From contig JAGDZR010000002.1 of the NCBI GenBank assembly GCA_049115695.1, positions 124,001-188,000 on the forward strand: a stretch of 64,000 nucleotides of DNA, read 5' to 3'. Positions 8,481 to 16,962 of this stretch are shown here, piece by piece (the first letter of the stretch is position 1; each line of letters begins with the position of its first letter). The notes under the pieces are model-generated. The model saw only the letters and a program-made list of their open reading frames with translations, was not told where the DNA came from and did no database searches. Made by a program: the position numbers and the translations under genes. Source of the stretch: JAGDZR01 sp049115695 (GTDB taxonomy: Bacteria; Bacteroidota; Bacteroidia; Cytophagales; Cyclobacteriaceae).

Positions 8481-8509
8481 TCAGTTCCACTTTATTCAGT
8501 GAATTTTAG
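8481..8509 (+). repeat. prfC 3'-end direct repeat, copy 2
   Basis: This near-copy of the last 28 bp of prfC overlaps the stop codon of the minus-strand Uma2-type gene. It is a scar of duplication or insertion. Confidence 0.7.
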
Positions 8510-9045
8510 ATCAAGAGGTCGTCAATTGATATTTGGTTGCCCATGAAATGAATTGACTTGGGAACAGTTTCAGTCTGATAGACATTGTTGTTAGGATCAG
8601 AAAGCACTTTTATCGATCCATTTTCAATATCGACAATCCAATACTCTGGAATATCGTGAGAAGCGTATAAAACGGACTTTACCTCTGAGTCATAAGAAAG
8701 CGTCGAGTCGGATACTTCAATAACGATTGACACATCACTCGAAGTGGGGTGTTGCTCTGAGTAAAAGTCTTCTTTGTATTTCAATAATGATATATCTGGT
8801 TCTGGTTCATTTTGATTGTTTAGCCTTATCGGGTTTTGTACCCTAAGGATCATTGTATTTTTAATAATGGCTCTCAGTACGCTACTGATTTTATCAACAG
8901 TTGCTGCATGCTTACTTCCTATTGGACTCATTTCGATAATTTCTCCATTGATAAGTTCTACTCTGTCATCCTGATTCAGAATGCCTACCTCAGCCATTTT
9001 GTAATAGTCGTCTACACTTATCAGTCGTTTCTTTACTGAAGCCAT
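8506..9045 (-). CDS. Uma2-family (DUF820) putative PD-(D/E)XK nuclease
   Basis: This 179-residue protein has the family layout: N-terminal helix (VDDYYKMAEVG), the motif VELINGEIIEMSP, a core with EPDISLLK, then IVIEVSDSTLSYDSEVK, which supplies the Glu and Lys expected in a PD-(D/E)XK fold, and IPEYWIVD. The Uma2 family is widely distributed and often multicopy; nuclease activity is proposed from the fold and I know of no agreed substrate. The gene is divergent from the pseudouridine synthase, and its stop codon lies inside a duplicated prfC tail, so it may have arrived with that rearrangement. Confidence 0.85.
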   Translation of the reverse strand: MASVKKRLISVDDYYKMAEVGILNQDDRVELINGEIIEMSPIGSKHAATVDKISSVLRAIIKNTMILRVQNPIRLNNQNEPEPDISLLKYKEDFYSEQHPTSSDVSIVIEVSDSTLSYDSEVKSVLYASHDIPEYWIVDIENGSIKVLSDPNNNVYQTETVPKSIHFMGNQISIDDLLI

Positions 9046-9075
9046 ATCAGGTCTGATTTAAGAAATAAAGATACT

Positions 9076-9083
9076 TATTTTTG
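9076..9083 (+). promoter_or_regulatory. Candidate -7 element immediately before the RluA-type gene
   Basis: TATTTTTG matches TAnnTTTG and ends only four bases before the ATG at 9088. If it is used, transcription would begin at or next to the start codon, giving a leaderless message. Confidence 0.4.
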
Positions 9084-9087
9084 CGCG

Positions 9088-9783
9088 ATGGAAACCCCTG
9101 CTGTACTATACGAAGACAACCACCTTTTGATTCTCAATAAGCCAGCAGGCTGGCTGGTGCAAGGAGATAAGACTGGAGATTATACCCTTACTGATTGGGG
9201 AAAAGACTATATCAAGGAGCAGTACAAGAAGCCAGGGGCTGTATTTCTCAACCCTACTCATCGACTAGATCGTCCGGTTAGTGGAATTGTAGTGTTTGGT
9301 CGCACCTCTAAGGGCACAGAGCGGATGACCAAACTTTTTCGGGATGACCAAATCAAGAAGTCCTATCTGACCATCGTCAATGATAAACCGAAGATCGAAA
9401 TAGACACCATCGTTCACTATCTTAAGAAGGATACCATTAAGAATGTGGCTAAGGCGTATGCTGAAGAAAAGAAAGGAACTAAGCGGGCTGAGTTGTATTA
9501 TGAAATGATCTGGCGGTTTAAAGGCCATTCGCTGATGCTGGTTGAACCTAAAACAGGCAGGCCACATCAGATTAGAGTACAAATGCGAGCACTGGGATGT
9601 CCAATCAAAGGAGATTTAAAATACGGGTATCCAAAACCAAACCGTGACAAGAGCATATCTTTGCATGCTTTCAAACTTTCGTTTGAACATCCGGTAAAAA
9701 AAGAACAAATGGAGATGCTTTGTCAGCCGGAAGGAGAATTGTGGGAACCCTATAAAAAACCTATTAATGAGCTGGGTAGATAG
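9088..9783 (+). CDS. RluA-family pseudouridine synthase
   Basis: This 231-residue enzyme isomerises uridine to pseudouridine in rRNA or tRNA. The catalytic motif HRLDRPVSG places the nucleophilic aspartate at residue 61. The C-terminal motifs KTGRPHQIRVQM and GDLKYG are characteristic of the RluA/RsuA superfamily. There is no S4 domain, and the protein is shorter than RluC/RluD, resembling the single-domain, TruC-like group; I cannot assign the modified position. Its 3' end overlaps the next gene by 17 bases, beginning a tightly packed run through pabB and pabC. Confidence 0.9.
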   Translation: METPAVLYEDNHLLILNKPAGWLVQGDKTGDYTLTDWGKDYIKEQYKKPGAVFLNPTHRLDRPVSGIVVFGRTSKGTERMTKLFRDDQIKKSYLTIVNDKPKIEIDTIVHYLKKDTIKNVAKAYAEEKKGTKRAELYYEMIWRFKGHSLMLVEPKTGRPHQIRVQMRALGCPIKGDLKYGYPKPNRDKSISLHAFKLSFEHPVKKEQMEMLCQPEGELWEPYKKPINELGR

Positions 9784-10102
9784 ACTCAAGGAGAAATGGA
9801 ATGTTAAGAGCATGAAACAGTTTGTGCTTATTCTGATCGTTTTTGCTTGTACTGGAACAACTGTAGTATACCTCAAGAAACCAATTATCGACCTGATAAT
9901 GGGTGATGCTGTTCAGCCCACTTGGTTCAAAGTGGCTACATGGATCATTATTTTCCCACTGTACAATGTCATATTACTATTTTATGGGTTTGTGTTTGGT
10001 CAGTTTGAATTCTTCTGGGCATATGAGAAAAAAATGATTGGGCGCTTCAAAAGAAAGAAACATGTTGCTGTCGAAGCAGAAAGCGATCAGTCAACTCAAT
10101 GA
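9767..10102 (+). CDS. DUF6787-like small membrane protein
   Basis: The product is 111 residues. It has an amphipathic basic N-terminus (DRLKEKWNVKS) and two clear membrane helices, around residues 17-35 (VLILIVFACTGTTVVYL) and 54-78 (WIIIFPLYNVILLFYGFVF). A motif FWAYEKKMIGRF precedes a charged tail. This matches a small conserved Bacteroidota protein that I associate with DUF6787; function unknown. It overlaps the pseudouridine synthase upstream by 17 bases and pabB downstream by about 40, so it is translationally coupled within this operon. Confidence 0.65.
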   Translation: MSWVDRLKEKWNVKSMKQFVLILIVFACTGTTVVYLKKPIIDLIMGDAVQPTWFKVATWIIIFPLYNVILLFYGFVFGQFEFFWAYEKKMIGRFKRKKHVAVEAESDQSTQ

Positions 10103-11033
10103 GCTAGGCAAGCAGAGAGCGCCTTTCTTTTTTTATACAGACTTTTTGGGCCAGCAGTGCTGGGTAAGAAAACTGGGTGAAATACAGGGAGACCTTAGAT
10201 TTTCATTCCCGTCCAATCGAGACAGTAATTTAAAAACAGCCGCCCAAGGACCAATAACCAAAAGACACCCAATTTCGAGGAAGGAATTTCAAAATCAGTT
10301 TGACAAAGTCATCGCTGAGATCAATTATGGGAACTCATTCCTGGTCAACCTTACCGCTGAATCACGCATTGAAAGTGAAAGTGGGTTAAATGAAATTTAC
10401 GAGATGTCCAGCGCCAAATACAAGCTGCTGGTCCCGGATCAATTCGTGGTTTTTTCCCCGGAGACTTTCATCACAATAGCAGGTAATGAAATAGTATCCA
10501 GACCCATGAAGGGAACCATTGATGCGGATATTGAAAACGCAGAAGAAGTCGTAATCAAAGACCCTAAAGAGTTGGCGGAGCACATCACAATTGTGGACCT
10601 GATTCGAAATGATTTGAGTCAGATAGCAGATGAGATAGAGGTCAGCAAATTCAGATATATCGAGCACTTGAAGACCAGTGATAAAAATTTGCTCCAGGTA
10701 AGCTCTGAAATCAAAGGAAGGTTGCCTGCTGATTGGCAATCCGAAATTGGCACACTACTATATCAACTGTTGCCAGCAGGTTCTATCAGTGGGGCACCAA
10801 AACCTAAGACAGTTGAAATTATTCTTGCCACGGAAACACATGATCGTGGTTACTATTCAGGTGTTTGTGGTCTGTTTGATGGCAAGTCACTCGACAGTGC
10901 AGTGATGATCAGGTTTATTGAAAAAAGAGGAAATCAATTGTATTATAAAAGTGGAGGAGGGATTACTTCCTTTAGCAAAAAGGATTCAGAGTATCAGGAG
11001 TTAATCAATAAGATCTATGTCCCAATTCATTGA
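10062..11033 (+). CDS. pabB: Aminodeoxychorismate synthase component I (PabB-like, chorismate-binding)
   Basis: This 323-residue enzyme contains the chorismate-utilising domain only. Diagnostic motifs are SRPMKGTID (with the lysine characteristic of ADC synthase), IVDLIRNDLS, AGSISGAPKPKTVEII and YSGVCGLFDG. It aminates chorismate to 4-amino-4-deoxychorismate for folate synthesis, using ammonia from a glutaminase partner not encoded here. It lacks the long N-terminal tryptophan-binding region of TrpE or E. coli PabB, consistent with the compact Bacteroidota form. I start it at the ATG at 10062; 10038 is also open but deeper in the upstream gene. It overlaps the pabC-like gene by 17 bases. Confidence 0.88.
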   Translation: MLLSKQKAISQLNELGKQRAPFFFYTDFLGQQCWVRKLGEIQGDLRFSFPSNRDSNLKTAAQGPITKRHPISRKEFQNQFDKVIAEINYGNSFLVNLTAESRIESESGLNEIYEMSSAKYKLLVPDQFVVFSPETFITIAGNEIVSRPMKGTIDADIENAEEVVIKDPKELAEHITIVDLIRNDLSQIADEIEVSKFRYIEHLKTSDKNLLQVSSEIKGRLPADWQSEIGTLLYQLLPAGSISGAPKPKTVEIILATETHDRGYYSGVCGLFDGKSLDSAVMIRFIEKRGNQLYYKSGGGITSFSKKDSEYQELINKIYVPIH

Positions 11034-11601
11034 AAGTATTTGTCTGATTGATGGAGAGGTTCAAAACCTTGCCTACCATCAGCAGAGGGTAAATGAGACT
11101 TTGTTCACTCACTTCTTTTCATTGGGTGGGATTGATTTGCGAGAGGTGATTCCAGAAGAGAAAATTGAAGGAAAAGCGAAGCTGAGGATTGTATACAATG
11201 AACAAGTTCAAAAAGTTGATCTCTTGCCTTATCAAACGAAGGCGATCAATTCACTGAAGTTGATTGAAGCTAATAAGATCGATTACTCCTTCAAATCGGC
11301 GGATCGTGATGCTTTGAATAGTTTGTTCGATCAGAGGGGTGATGCTGATGATATTATCATCGTGCAGCAAGGTCACTTGACAGATGCATCTTATGCCAAT
11401 CTGGCTTTTTGGGATGGATCGGATTGGTATACGCCCAGCCGATTTTTGTTAGCGGGTACCAAGCGACAATCTTTGTTGGATAAGGGATGGATTAGGAAAA
11501 CGGACATTACCATGGGCAATTACCAATCTTTTGAAAAGGTATCGCTGATCAATGCCATGTTGGATTTGGGAGAGGTTACGGTCCCGGATATTCAAAAATG
11601 A
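11017..11601 (+). CDS. pabC: Class IV aminotransferase-fold protein, likely aminodeoxychorismate lyase (PabC-like)
   Basis: This 194-residue PLP-fold protein overlaps pabB directly, which suggests the next step: release of pyruvate from aminodeoxychorismate to give p-aminobenzoate. Family features are the N-terminal FIESICLIDGEVQNLAYHQQR, the lysine in DYSFKSADR as the candidate PLP Schiff base, and the cofactor loop LTDASYANLAFWDG. It is well short of the usual 260-290 residues, as is common for this phylum's pabB-linked form. The pairing makes lyase activity more likely than branched-chain aminotransferase activity. Confidence 0.8.
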   Translation: MSQFIESICLIDGEVQNLAYHQQRVNETLFTHFFSLGGIDLREVIPEEKIEGKAKLRIVYNEQVQKVDLLPYQTKAINSLKLIEANKIDYSFKSADRDALNSLFDQRGDADDIIIVQQGHLTDASYANLAFWDGSDWYTPSRFLLAGTKRQSLLDKGWIRKTDITMGNYQSFEKVSLINAMLDLGEVTVPDIQK

Positions 11602-11630
11602 ACAGGGACATTTGAATATCCCTGTTCATT
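11597..11630. terminator. Hairpin between convergent genes
   Basis: AATGAACAGGGA / TCCCTGTTCATT is a perfect 12-bp stem with a 10-nt loop. It overlaps the pabC stop codon and lies just before the stop of the minus-strand lipoprotein. The T-tract is weak, so termination efficiency is uncertain. Confidence 0.6.
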
Positions 11631-11636
11631 GATATG

Positions 11637-12092
11637 TTAGTTCAACTCTAATGCCAAACAAGTGTTGGCATCAAAAGTGACATTGCCAGAGTAGTACTGG
11701 TGACCCGTCTGATCTTCGACGTAAAAAGGTAAAGTGAGTGACTTAGCACTTCCTAAATCTTTACTTACGGTAACAGTGCCTTGTTCCCCACAATCAGGAG
11801 CAACAGAACTGTTCCAATAAACATCCGCAGCTCCAGAGCCTACGATTTCACCATCTACGTAGTATGTCAGTGAGATGGCCTCATCGTCAACCAAAAATTG
11901 AGAAGCAGCCTCTCCATACCAAAAGACCACCTGGCCTGAAAACGCACATGATCCATCATCCATGTTGGCAAGGCCGTCAAAGTTGTCGCTATCCGGATCC
12001 ATGCAGCCGAATACCTCAGGATCTCCGCATGAAGCAAGTGATACTAGAATGGCCAAAGCAAGTGTGTTGATGTAATAAATAGATTTTTTCAT
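11637..12092 (-). CDS. Secreted lipoprotein with a calcium-loop-like DPDSDNFDG segment
   Basis: The product is about 151 residues. A lipoprotein signal (MKKSIYYI...LVSLASC) gives lipidation at the cysteine in ASC. The mature start includes CMDPDSDNFDGLANMDDGSC, a motif common in secreted proteins of this phylum, where acidic residues between cysteines probably bind calcium. The remainder is a beta-sandwich-like domain containing two further cysteines. I moved the start to the ATG at 12092 because it directly precedes the signal peptide. A NarL-like 7-2-7 palindrome lies 55 bp upstream (12147-12162). Function unknown. Confidence 0.75.
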   Translation of the reverse strand: MKKSIYYINTLALAILVSLASCGDPEVFGCMDPDSDNFDGLANMDDGSCAFSGQVVFWYGEAASQFLVDDEAISLTYYVDGEIVGSGAADVYWNSSVAPDCGEQGTVTVSKDLGSAKSLTLPFYVEDQTGHQYYSGNVTFDANTCLALELN

Positions 12093-12146
12093 AATTGTGT
12101 TGGTTAGTAGCATCGCAAGGTACAGCTATAACCATCTCTTTCACAA

Positions 12147-12162
12147 TACCTCTTTGTGGGTA
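12147..12162. promoter_or_regulatory. NarL-like 7-2-7 palindrome, site 1
   Basis: TACCTCT-TT-GTGGGTA matches TACYYMT-nn-AKRRGTA at all but one conserved position. The symmetry extends outward to CAATACC...GGTATTG (12144-12165). It lies 55 bp upstream of the lipoprotein start at 12092. Confidence 0.6.
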
Positions 12163-12180
12163 TTGTTAGGGAGACCGCTC

Positions 12181-13368
12181 TTAAAAACTAAATCCTGCTT
12201 TGATTAGCCCTGATTGGATGATGTAATAATCCAATAACCAACCACCTTTTGTAGGAGGCGTTCTTAAATCGTAACCTAACTCAACGAAAAGCTTTTTACT
12301 GCCATTTAGTTTTTTTGCAACTCCAATTCCAACGCTGGGACCAACCAAAATTCTTCTGAGTGGGGTCGCGAAATGAGTTTCAATATAATCATTGTGAATG
12401 TCGTAATATGTGACAGCAATTACGTTTTGTGTAATTGATAAACTACGATTAATTCCCAATGCAGCGTCCGCGTAGAATTGAAGTTTGCCATTGGTAGTGA
12501 ATCTGACACCTATGGGGATGTTGATCATCAGATGTGATAAATCCACCTTATGTCGATAGGGTCGGAGCAGTTCGTTATGGAACTCTTGCTGAAACGAAAA
12601 CCTGGAAACACCTAGTCCTGTAAAAAAACTCCAGCTTTCATGAAGTTTAACCGGGTGAAGGATCATTTTAAACCCTGCTGTTGGGGCCATATATGTGGAA
12701 GTTTCGCTTGATGTCTTTAAAGACATATGAGAAGCAGACCATCCAGCAAACACTTCAAAATCTTTTTTAATTTTGGTTGCCTTGGTATAGTCAACGCATT
12801 CGAATTCATCGCAAGTGGCGTTGTGGTAATCTTTAAAAACTGTAATCAGGCTTTTGTGATTAAGCGAGGCACTTTCAATTTTTGGAAATACATCGGTATA
12901 GTCACGGAACATGTATTTCAAAGTTGATTTGTACTCATTGCTCTCAGCTTCGTATACCTTGTCCTCAATTTCGACTTCTTTAATGTCGTTTTTTAATTGA
13001 AGGAATTCTCCATCTCGTTCGTAGAAATAAAATTCTCCTCCATCTTCATAATGATAGTAGAGGTTGGCTATTCCCTTAAGTAAGTATTCTAGAAATACTG
13101 TTTTCTTTATGTTGTTAATGACGACAGTGGCAGAAGTGTAGTACTTTCTTCCGTCTACGATATAACCATAAATTTCTCCAGCATTGAACTCAGTGTCTTT
13201 TTGATCAGTCTTGAAAATGCATGATTTACTGTTGAGCTCATTGGCTCTAAGGCTTATTTCACCATAGAGCGTGTCACCTGAGTGTTTGACAATATAGCCA
13301 GGATAAAAAGTTTGAGCACGCAGTATTATTGTGCTGACTATCAGCAATAGTGAGTAAAGGTATTTCAT
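12181..13368 (-). CDS. Outer-membrane beta-barrel protein, hypothetical
   Basis: The 395-residue product has a clear signal peptide (MKYLYSLLLIVSTIILRAQ). The N-terminal half, about residues 20-190, is a soluble beta-rich region containing GYIVKHSGDTLYGEI and repeated YxFYERDGEF-type strands, a domain common in Bacteroidota surface proteins. The C-terminal half has alternating aromatic strands ending in GLIKAGFSF, the terminal phenylalanine of an outer-membrane barrel. I start it at the ATG at 13368, just before the signal peptide. A good promoter lies upstream (13390-13420). It is probably monocistronic. Function unknown. Confidence 0.7.
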   Translation of the reverse strand: MKYLYSLLLIVSTIILRAQTFYPGYIVKHSGDTLYGEISLRANELNSKSCIFKTDQKDTEFNAGEIYGYIVDGRKYYTSATVVINNIKKTVFLEYLLKGIANLYYHYEDGGEFYFYERDGEFLQLKNDIKEVEIEDKVYEAESNEYKSTLKYMFRDYTDVFPKIESASLNHKSLITVFKDYHNATCDEFECVDYTKATKIKKDFEVFAGWSASHMSLKTSSETSTYMAPTAGFKMILHPVKLHESWSFFTGLGVSRFSFQQEFHNELLRPYRHKVDLSHLMINIPIGVRFTTNGKLQFYADAALGINRSLSITQNVIAVTYYDIHNDYIETHFATPLRRILVGPSVGIGVAKKLNGSKKLFVELGYDLRTPPTKGGWLLDYYIIQSGLIKAGFSF

Positions 13369-13389
13369 AACGTAATTGGTTTGGTGCAA

Positions 13390-13420
13390 CAAATATATTG
13401 GAAACTCGCATTTTGCCAAA
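13390..13420 (-). promoter_or_regulatory. Bacteroidota-type promoter of the beta-barrel gene
   Basis: On the minus strand this reads TTTG (13420-13417), a 19-bp spacer, then TATATTTG (13397-13390): the best match in the window to TTTG-N19-TAnnTTTG. It lies 22 bp upstream of the ATG at 13368. Confidence 0.7.
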
Positions 13421-13459
13421 GGTTATCACCGCTCCAAATAACAGTAGAATAATCACAAA

Positions 13460-13485
13460 AAAGGCTGTCCGCACGGACAGCCTTT
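13460..13485 (-). terminator. Intrinsic terminator of the MBG-repeat gene
   Basis: AAAGGCTGTCC / GGACAGCCTTT with a GCAC loop is followed on the minus strand by TTTTTT. It lies about 24 bp past the stop at 13509. Confidence 0.9.
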
Positions 13486-13508
13486 CATTTACATAATTGT
13501 TGTTGTGA

Positions 13509-16500
13509 TTACTTGTCAATGATCAACTTTTCATAGAAGATTTTCTCCTGTTGATAGATGAGCACTACATAGGTGCCCTTATTTAAATCGCTCGTTGTAA
13601 AAACCTGCTGATTCCTAAACTCCTTATGCAGTTTTCCTTTTAGGTCATAGATTCTTAATAGCTCGGCTGGAGAATCAATAGAAAACTGATCAATTGCTGG
13701 ATTTGGATACACTTTGAGTCGCGTGCTGAGCAAACCCATTACCTCATTCATGGTATCATCAATTACCTGAATTTCCTTATCAACTGGGGTTGCCATTTGA
13801 TAATTGCCATTTCCTTCCTGCGATGCTGTGATCGTCACAAATCCTGCTCCAAGTAGTTGTGCTACTGCTCCTTCAATAGACATCACTTCATCATTTGAAA
13901 GCTCATACACCACCGCTAAACCTGATGTGGCAGAAGCTGTCAATTGGAGTGAGCCTGCTGAGAGGTTGATCTCTGAGGCTAGTTCAAAGTCAATTTCCTG
14001 GCTGGCCTTTTCGACTGTCAATACACCATTGGTATACGCAAAGTTATAATTATCAGAAACACCTCCCGATAGGACTATATCATAGCTCCCCGCATCGCTG
14101 GTACTGTCTGCTGCCACAGCTATCTGTACCTCACTGCTCAATACAGTTGAATCTTCGCCATTGACAAATCCTGCGTAAGTGAAGGTCAGCTCCGGGTTTT
14201 TCTCCCCATATACACGTGACTGATTATCAGCTGTCACCGCTAAGGGAGCCTTAGAGACAGTCAGCACACCAGCTTCCTCAGTAAACGCATAATTATTATC
14301 CGACCCTCCATAAACTGAAATCGCATAAGTGCCTACATCGCTGGTCTGATCTGCTATGGTACTCGCTACGGATACCGTATCCAGCACGCTGACATCATCA
14401 CTGCCCACAAAGCCTGTGTAACTGATGGTAAACGCTGGATTGGCTGAGCCGTAAACTTTCACTGCATTATCAGCAGTGGCAGTCAATGCTGCCTGTACGA
14501 CCTCCAGTACACCGTCACCTGAAGACTCGTAGACATAGTTGGCATCTGATCCCCCCGTCATGGTAATAACATAAGTACCTACATCACTAGCTGCATCTGC
14601 CTCACTGAACAGTTCAGGTGCCTCATCCAGGTCTGCAATCTCATCTCCATTGACTAACCCCGTGATGCTGTAAGTCAAGTCATTTGACTTACCGTATGAT
14701 CGGGACGCATCAGCGATTGTCACCGTAAGTATGGCCTTATCCACCTCAAGGGTGCCATTGGTCACACTGATCTCATAGTTGTCAGCAATCGCGCCTGTCA
14801 GCGTGAGATCATAGCTACCCACTCCACTGGCTGCAGTCGCATCCGTGACTACAGTTGGTGCAGTGATGTCATTTTCGTCTTCACCATTGACAAATCCTTC
14901 GTAGCTCACCTCGAACACAGGATTGTCCTCACCATAAGTTTTCGCAGTGTCTATGGCTGTTGCCGTGAGTGATGCTTTCTCAACGGTCAATTCGCCCTCC
15001 GTGATGTCGAACTCATAATTGTCTGCTGATCCTCCAGTTACGCTAATGGCATAGGAGCCAGCATTGCTAAACTGAGTTGCCTCACTAGATATGGTCGGGC
15101 TTGTGATGTCATCGGTATCATCTCCATTGACAAATCCATTTATGCTTAAGCTAAATGTTGGGTTCTGCTCGCCGTATACTTTGCTGGTGTCTTCAGCAAT
15201 AACAGTCAATGATGCTTTTTCGATGGTAAGGGTACCTCCTGCACCAACAAAATTGTACTTGTCTGCCAGCCCTGTAGTGATGGAGATATCATAAGTCCCT
15301 GCCGGACTGGTAGAATCTGCATCTGTAGAGGTATAGGGCATGGTGCTGATATCAGTAGTGTCGTCATCATATTTAAAGCCTGAATAGACGATCTCAAATT
15401 CCGGATTAGGATCACCATAGGTCTTACTAGCATCTGAAGCTGTCACCAATAGACTGGCTTTACCTACGGTCAATGTATATGATGAATCATCAGCAGCGAA
15501 ATAGTCAGCATCACCATCCTGTGAGGCTGTGATGGTAACACTACCCACTCCCACGAAGTTGACGGTATCTCCATCAATACTTGCAACAGCCGGATCGCTG
15601 CTGGTAATGGTCACATCCAAACCTGAGGTGGCTGTGGCCGTAAACGCCGGTACTGCATCTCCATAGGTGTAAGTAGTTGAGTCAATTTCAAAATCAATGG
15701 TTTGAGTTTGTTTTGCCAGAATTTCCAATGAACCATTCACCAAAGTGAAATCATAATGATCATCTTCACCCCCTGCCAGGACTATGTCATAAAAACCTTC
15801 AGTAGAGTTTTCATCTGCAGTTGTGCTCGCTGATGGTACCTCATCCAAATCACTTTCATCATCATCCAGCACAAATCCATCATAGGCAATTTCAAACACA
15901 GGATTTGACTGGCCAATAGCCCTACTCGTGTCGCTAGCTGTAGCGGTAAGACTTGCCTTAGCTGACGAAACCGCATAGGACTGATCTAATGCGATGTAAT
16001 CTGCATCTCCCGCCTGCGTGGCTGAGATCTCAAAATCTCCAATACCAACAATGGTCACATCATTGTCGGAGACAGTGGCCACCTGAGTATCGGAACTCGA
16101 ATAGGTTACATCCAGATTAGCATTTGATTGTGCCGGTAAGTCAATCACATCGCCGTAGGTGGGACTATTCAATGCTGATAGATCTACGCTCTGATTGAAT
16201 TTGTCTACATAGGAGAAACTGGTTTGCCCGACTGAACTCCAAACGTCATTGTCGTCCCTTACACGCACATATAATACATGATCTCCAAAGGCTACACCTG
16301 TCAGGTCCACATCAAAGTCACCAGAATAGACAGAGGTATCATTAGCCAGGTCTATTGATGTACCCAAGCCAAAACCGGGATCATCATCTATGAAATACTC
16401 CGCAGCAGTGATGATGGTAGCTGAAGTTTCGCTTTTCGACTCGGAAATGTAAAACCATCTGGTTTCAGCCATACTCCAAACACCCCGATCATCAAGCACG

Positions 16501-16943
16501 CGAATGCCTAAGGCATGAAAACCCGTTGAAAGTGTATCAATAGTAACTTCTGCAGTGACACTGACATTAGTCGAGGCACCAAGATCAATGACGGTACCAT
16601 TTCCTACTCCAGGGTCTTTGTCAAAGAAATACTCTGCTGCATCTACTGTTACGGCAATTGGATCGCCACCGCCCGTCTCCTGTAGGTAAAATGTTCGGCC
16701 TTCTGCAATACTCCATGAGGTGCCGTCATAAGTTCTCACATTCAACTTGTGAAAACCTACCTCGAGAGTGGAAATATCTACCTGTACTGTTTCATCGATA
16801 GTCGCACCAGGAGTAATGGTAATAGCAGCGCCATTGCCTACACCTGGATCGTCATCGAAGAAGTACTCTGCTTTTTCCAGGGTTTGCGCCTGGACCATCA
16901 CGGTGATCAGTAAAAGCATACTGAGCAACCATGACCTTTTCAT
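13509..16943 (-). CDS. Large MBG-repeat surface protein with a type IX secretion sorting domain
   Basis: The 1144-residue product starts with a signal peptide (MKRSWLLSMLLLITVMVQAQ). Three N-terminal modules begin AEYFFDDDPGVGNG or a close variant (about residues 25, 105 and 185). A long stretch then holds about seven MBG-type repeats (SLTATASDTSRAIGQSNPVF, SLLVTASDASKTYGDPNPEF and so on, about 330-1040), each around 80 residues, interspersed with Ig-like TITASQDGDADY strands. The C-terminus (VYPNPAIDQFSID...GTYVVLIY) is a type A T9SS sorting domain, so the protein should be exported and attached at the surface. It lies 19 bp past the beta-helix gene and is probably its operon partner. An adhesin or matrix role is inferred. 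Confidence 0.85.
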   Translation of the reverse strand: MKRSWLLSMLLLITVMVQAQTLEKAEYFFDDDPGVGNGAAITITPGATIDETVQVDISTLEVGFHKLNVRTYDGTSWSIAEGRTFYLQETGGGDPIAVTVDAAEYFFDKDPGVGNGTVIDLGASTNVSVTAEVTIDTLSTGFHALGIRVLDDRGVWSMAETRWFYISESKSETSATIITAAEYFIDDDPGFGLGTSIDLANDTSVYSGDFDVDLTGVAFGDHVLYVRVRDDNDVWSSVGQTSFSYVDKFNQSVDLSALNSPTYGDVIDLPAQSNANLDVTYSSSDTQVATVSDNDVTIVGIGDFEISATQAGDADYIALDQSYAVSSAKASLTATASDTSRAIGQSNPVFEIAYDGFVLDDDESDLDEVPSASTTADENSTEGFYDIVLAGGEDDHYDFTLVNGSLEILAKQTQTIDFEIDSTTYTYGDAVPAFTATATSGLDVTITSSDPAVASIDGDTVNFVGVGSVTITASQDGDADYFAADDSSYTLTVGKASLLVTASDASKTYGDPNPEFEIVYSGFKYDDDTTDISTMPYTSTDADSTSPAGTYDISITTGLADKYNFVGAGGTLTIEKASLTVIAEDTSKVYGEQNPTFSLSINGFVNGDDTDDITSPTISSEATQFSNAGSYAISVTGGSADNYEFDITEGELTVEKASLTATAIDTAKTYGEDNPVFEVSYEGFVNGEDENDITAPTVVTDATAASGVGSYDLTLTGAIADNYEISVTNGTLEVDKAILTVTIADASRSYGKSNDLTYSITGLVNGDEIADLDEAPELFSEADAASDVGTYVITMTGGSDANYVYESSGDGVLEVVQAALTATADNAVKVYGSANPAFTISYTGFVGSDDVSVLDTVSVASTIADQTSDVGTYAISVYGGSDNNYAFTEEAGVLTVSKAPLAVTADNQSRVYGEKNPELTFTYAGFVNGEDSTVLSSEVQIAVAADSTSDAGSYDIVLSGGVSDNYNFAYTNGVLTVEKASQEIDFELASEINLSAGSLQLTASATSGLAVVYELSNDEVMSIEGAVAQLLGAGFVTITASQEGNGNYQMATPVDKEIQVIDDTMNEVMGLLSTRLKVYPNPAIDQFSIDSPAELLRIYDLKGKLHKEFRNQQVFTTSDLNKGTYVVLIYQQEKIFYEKLIIDK

Positions 16944-16962
16944 GAGTCGTGTCAACACGCGA

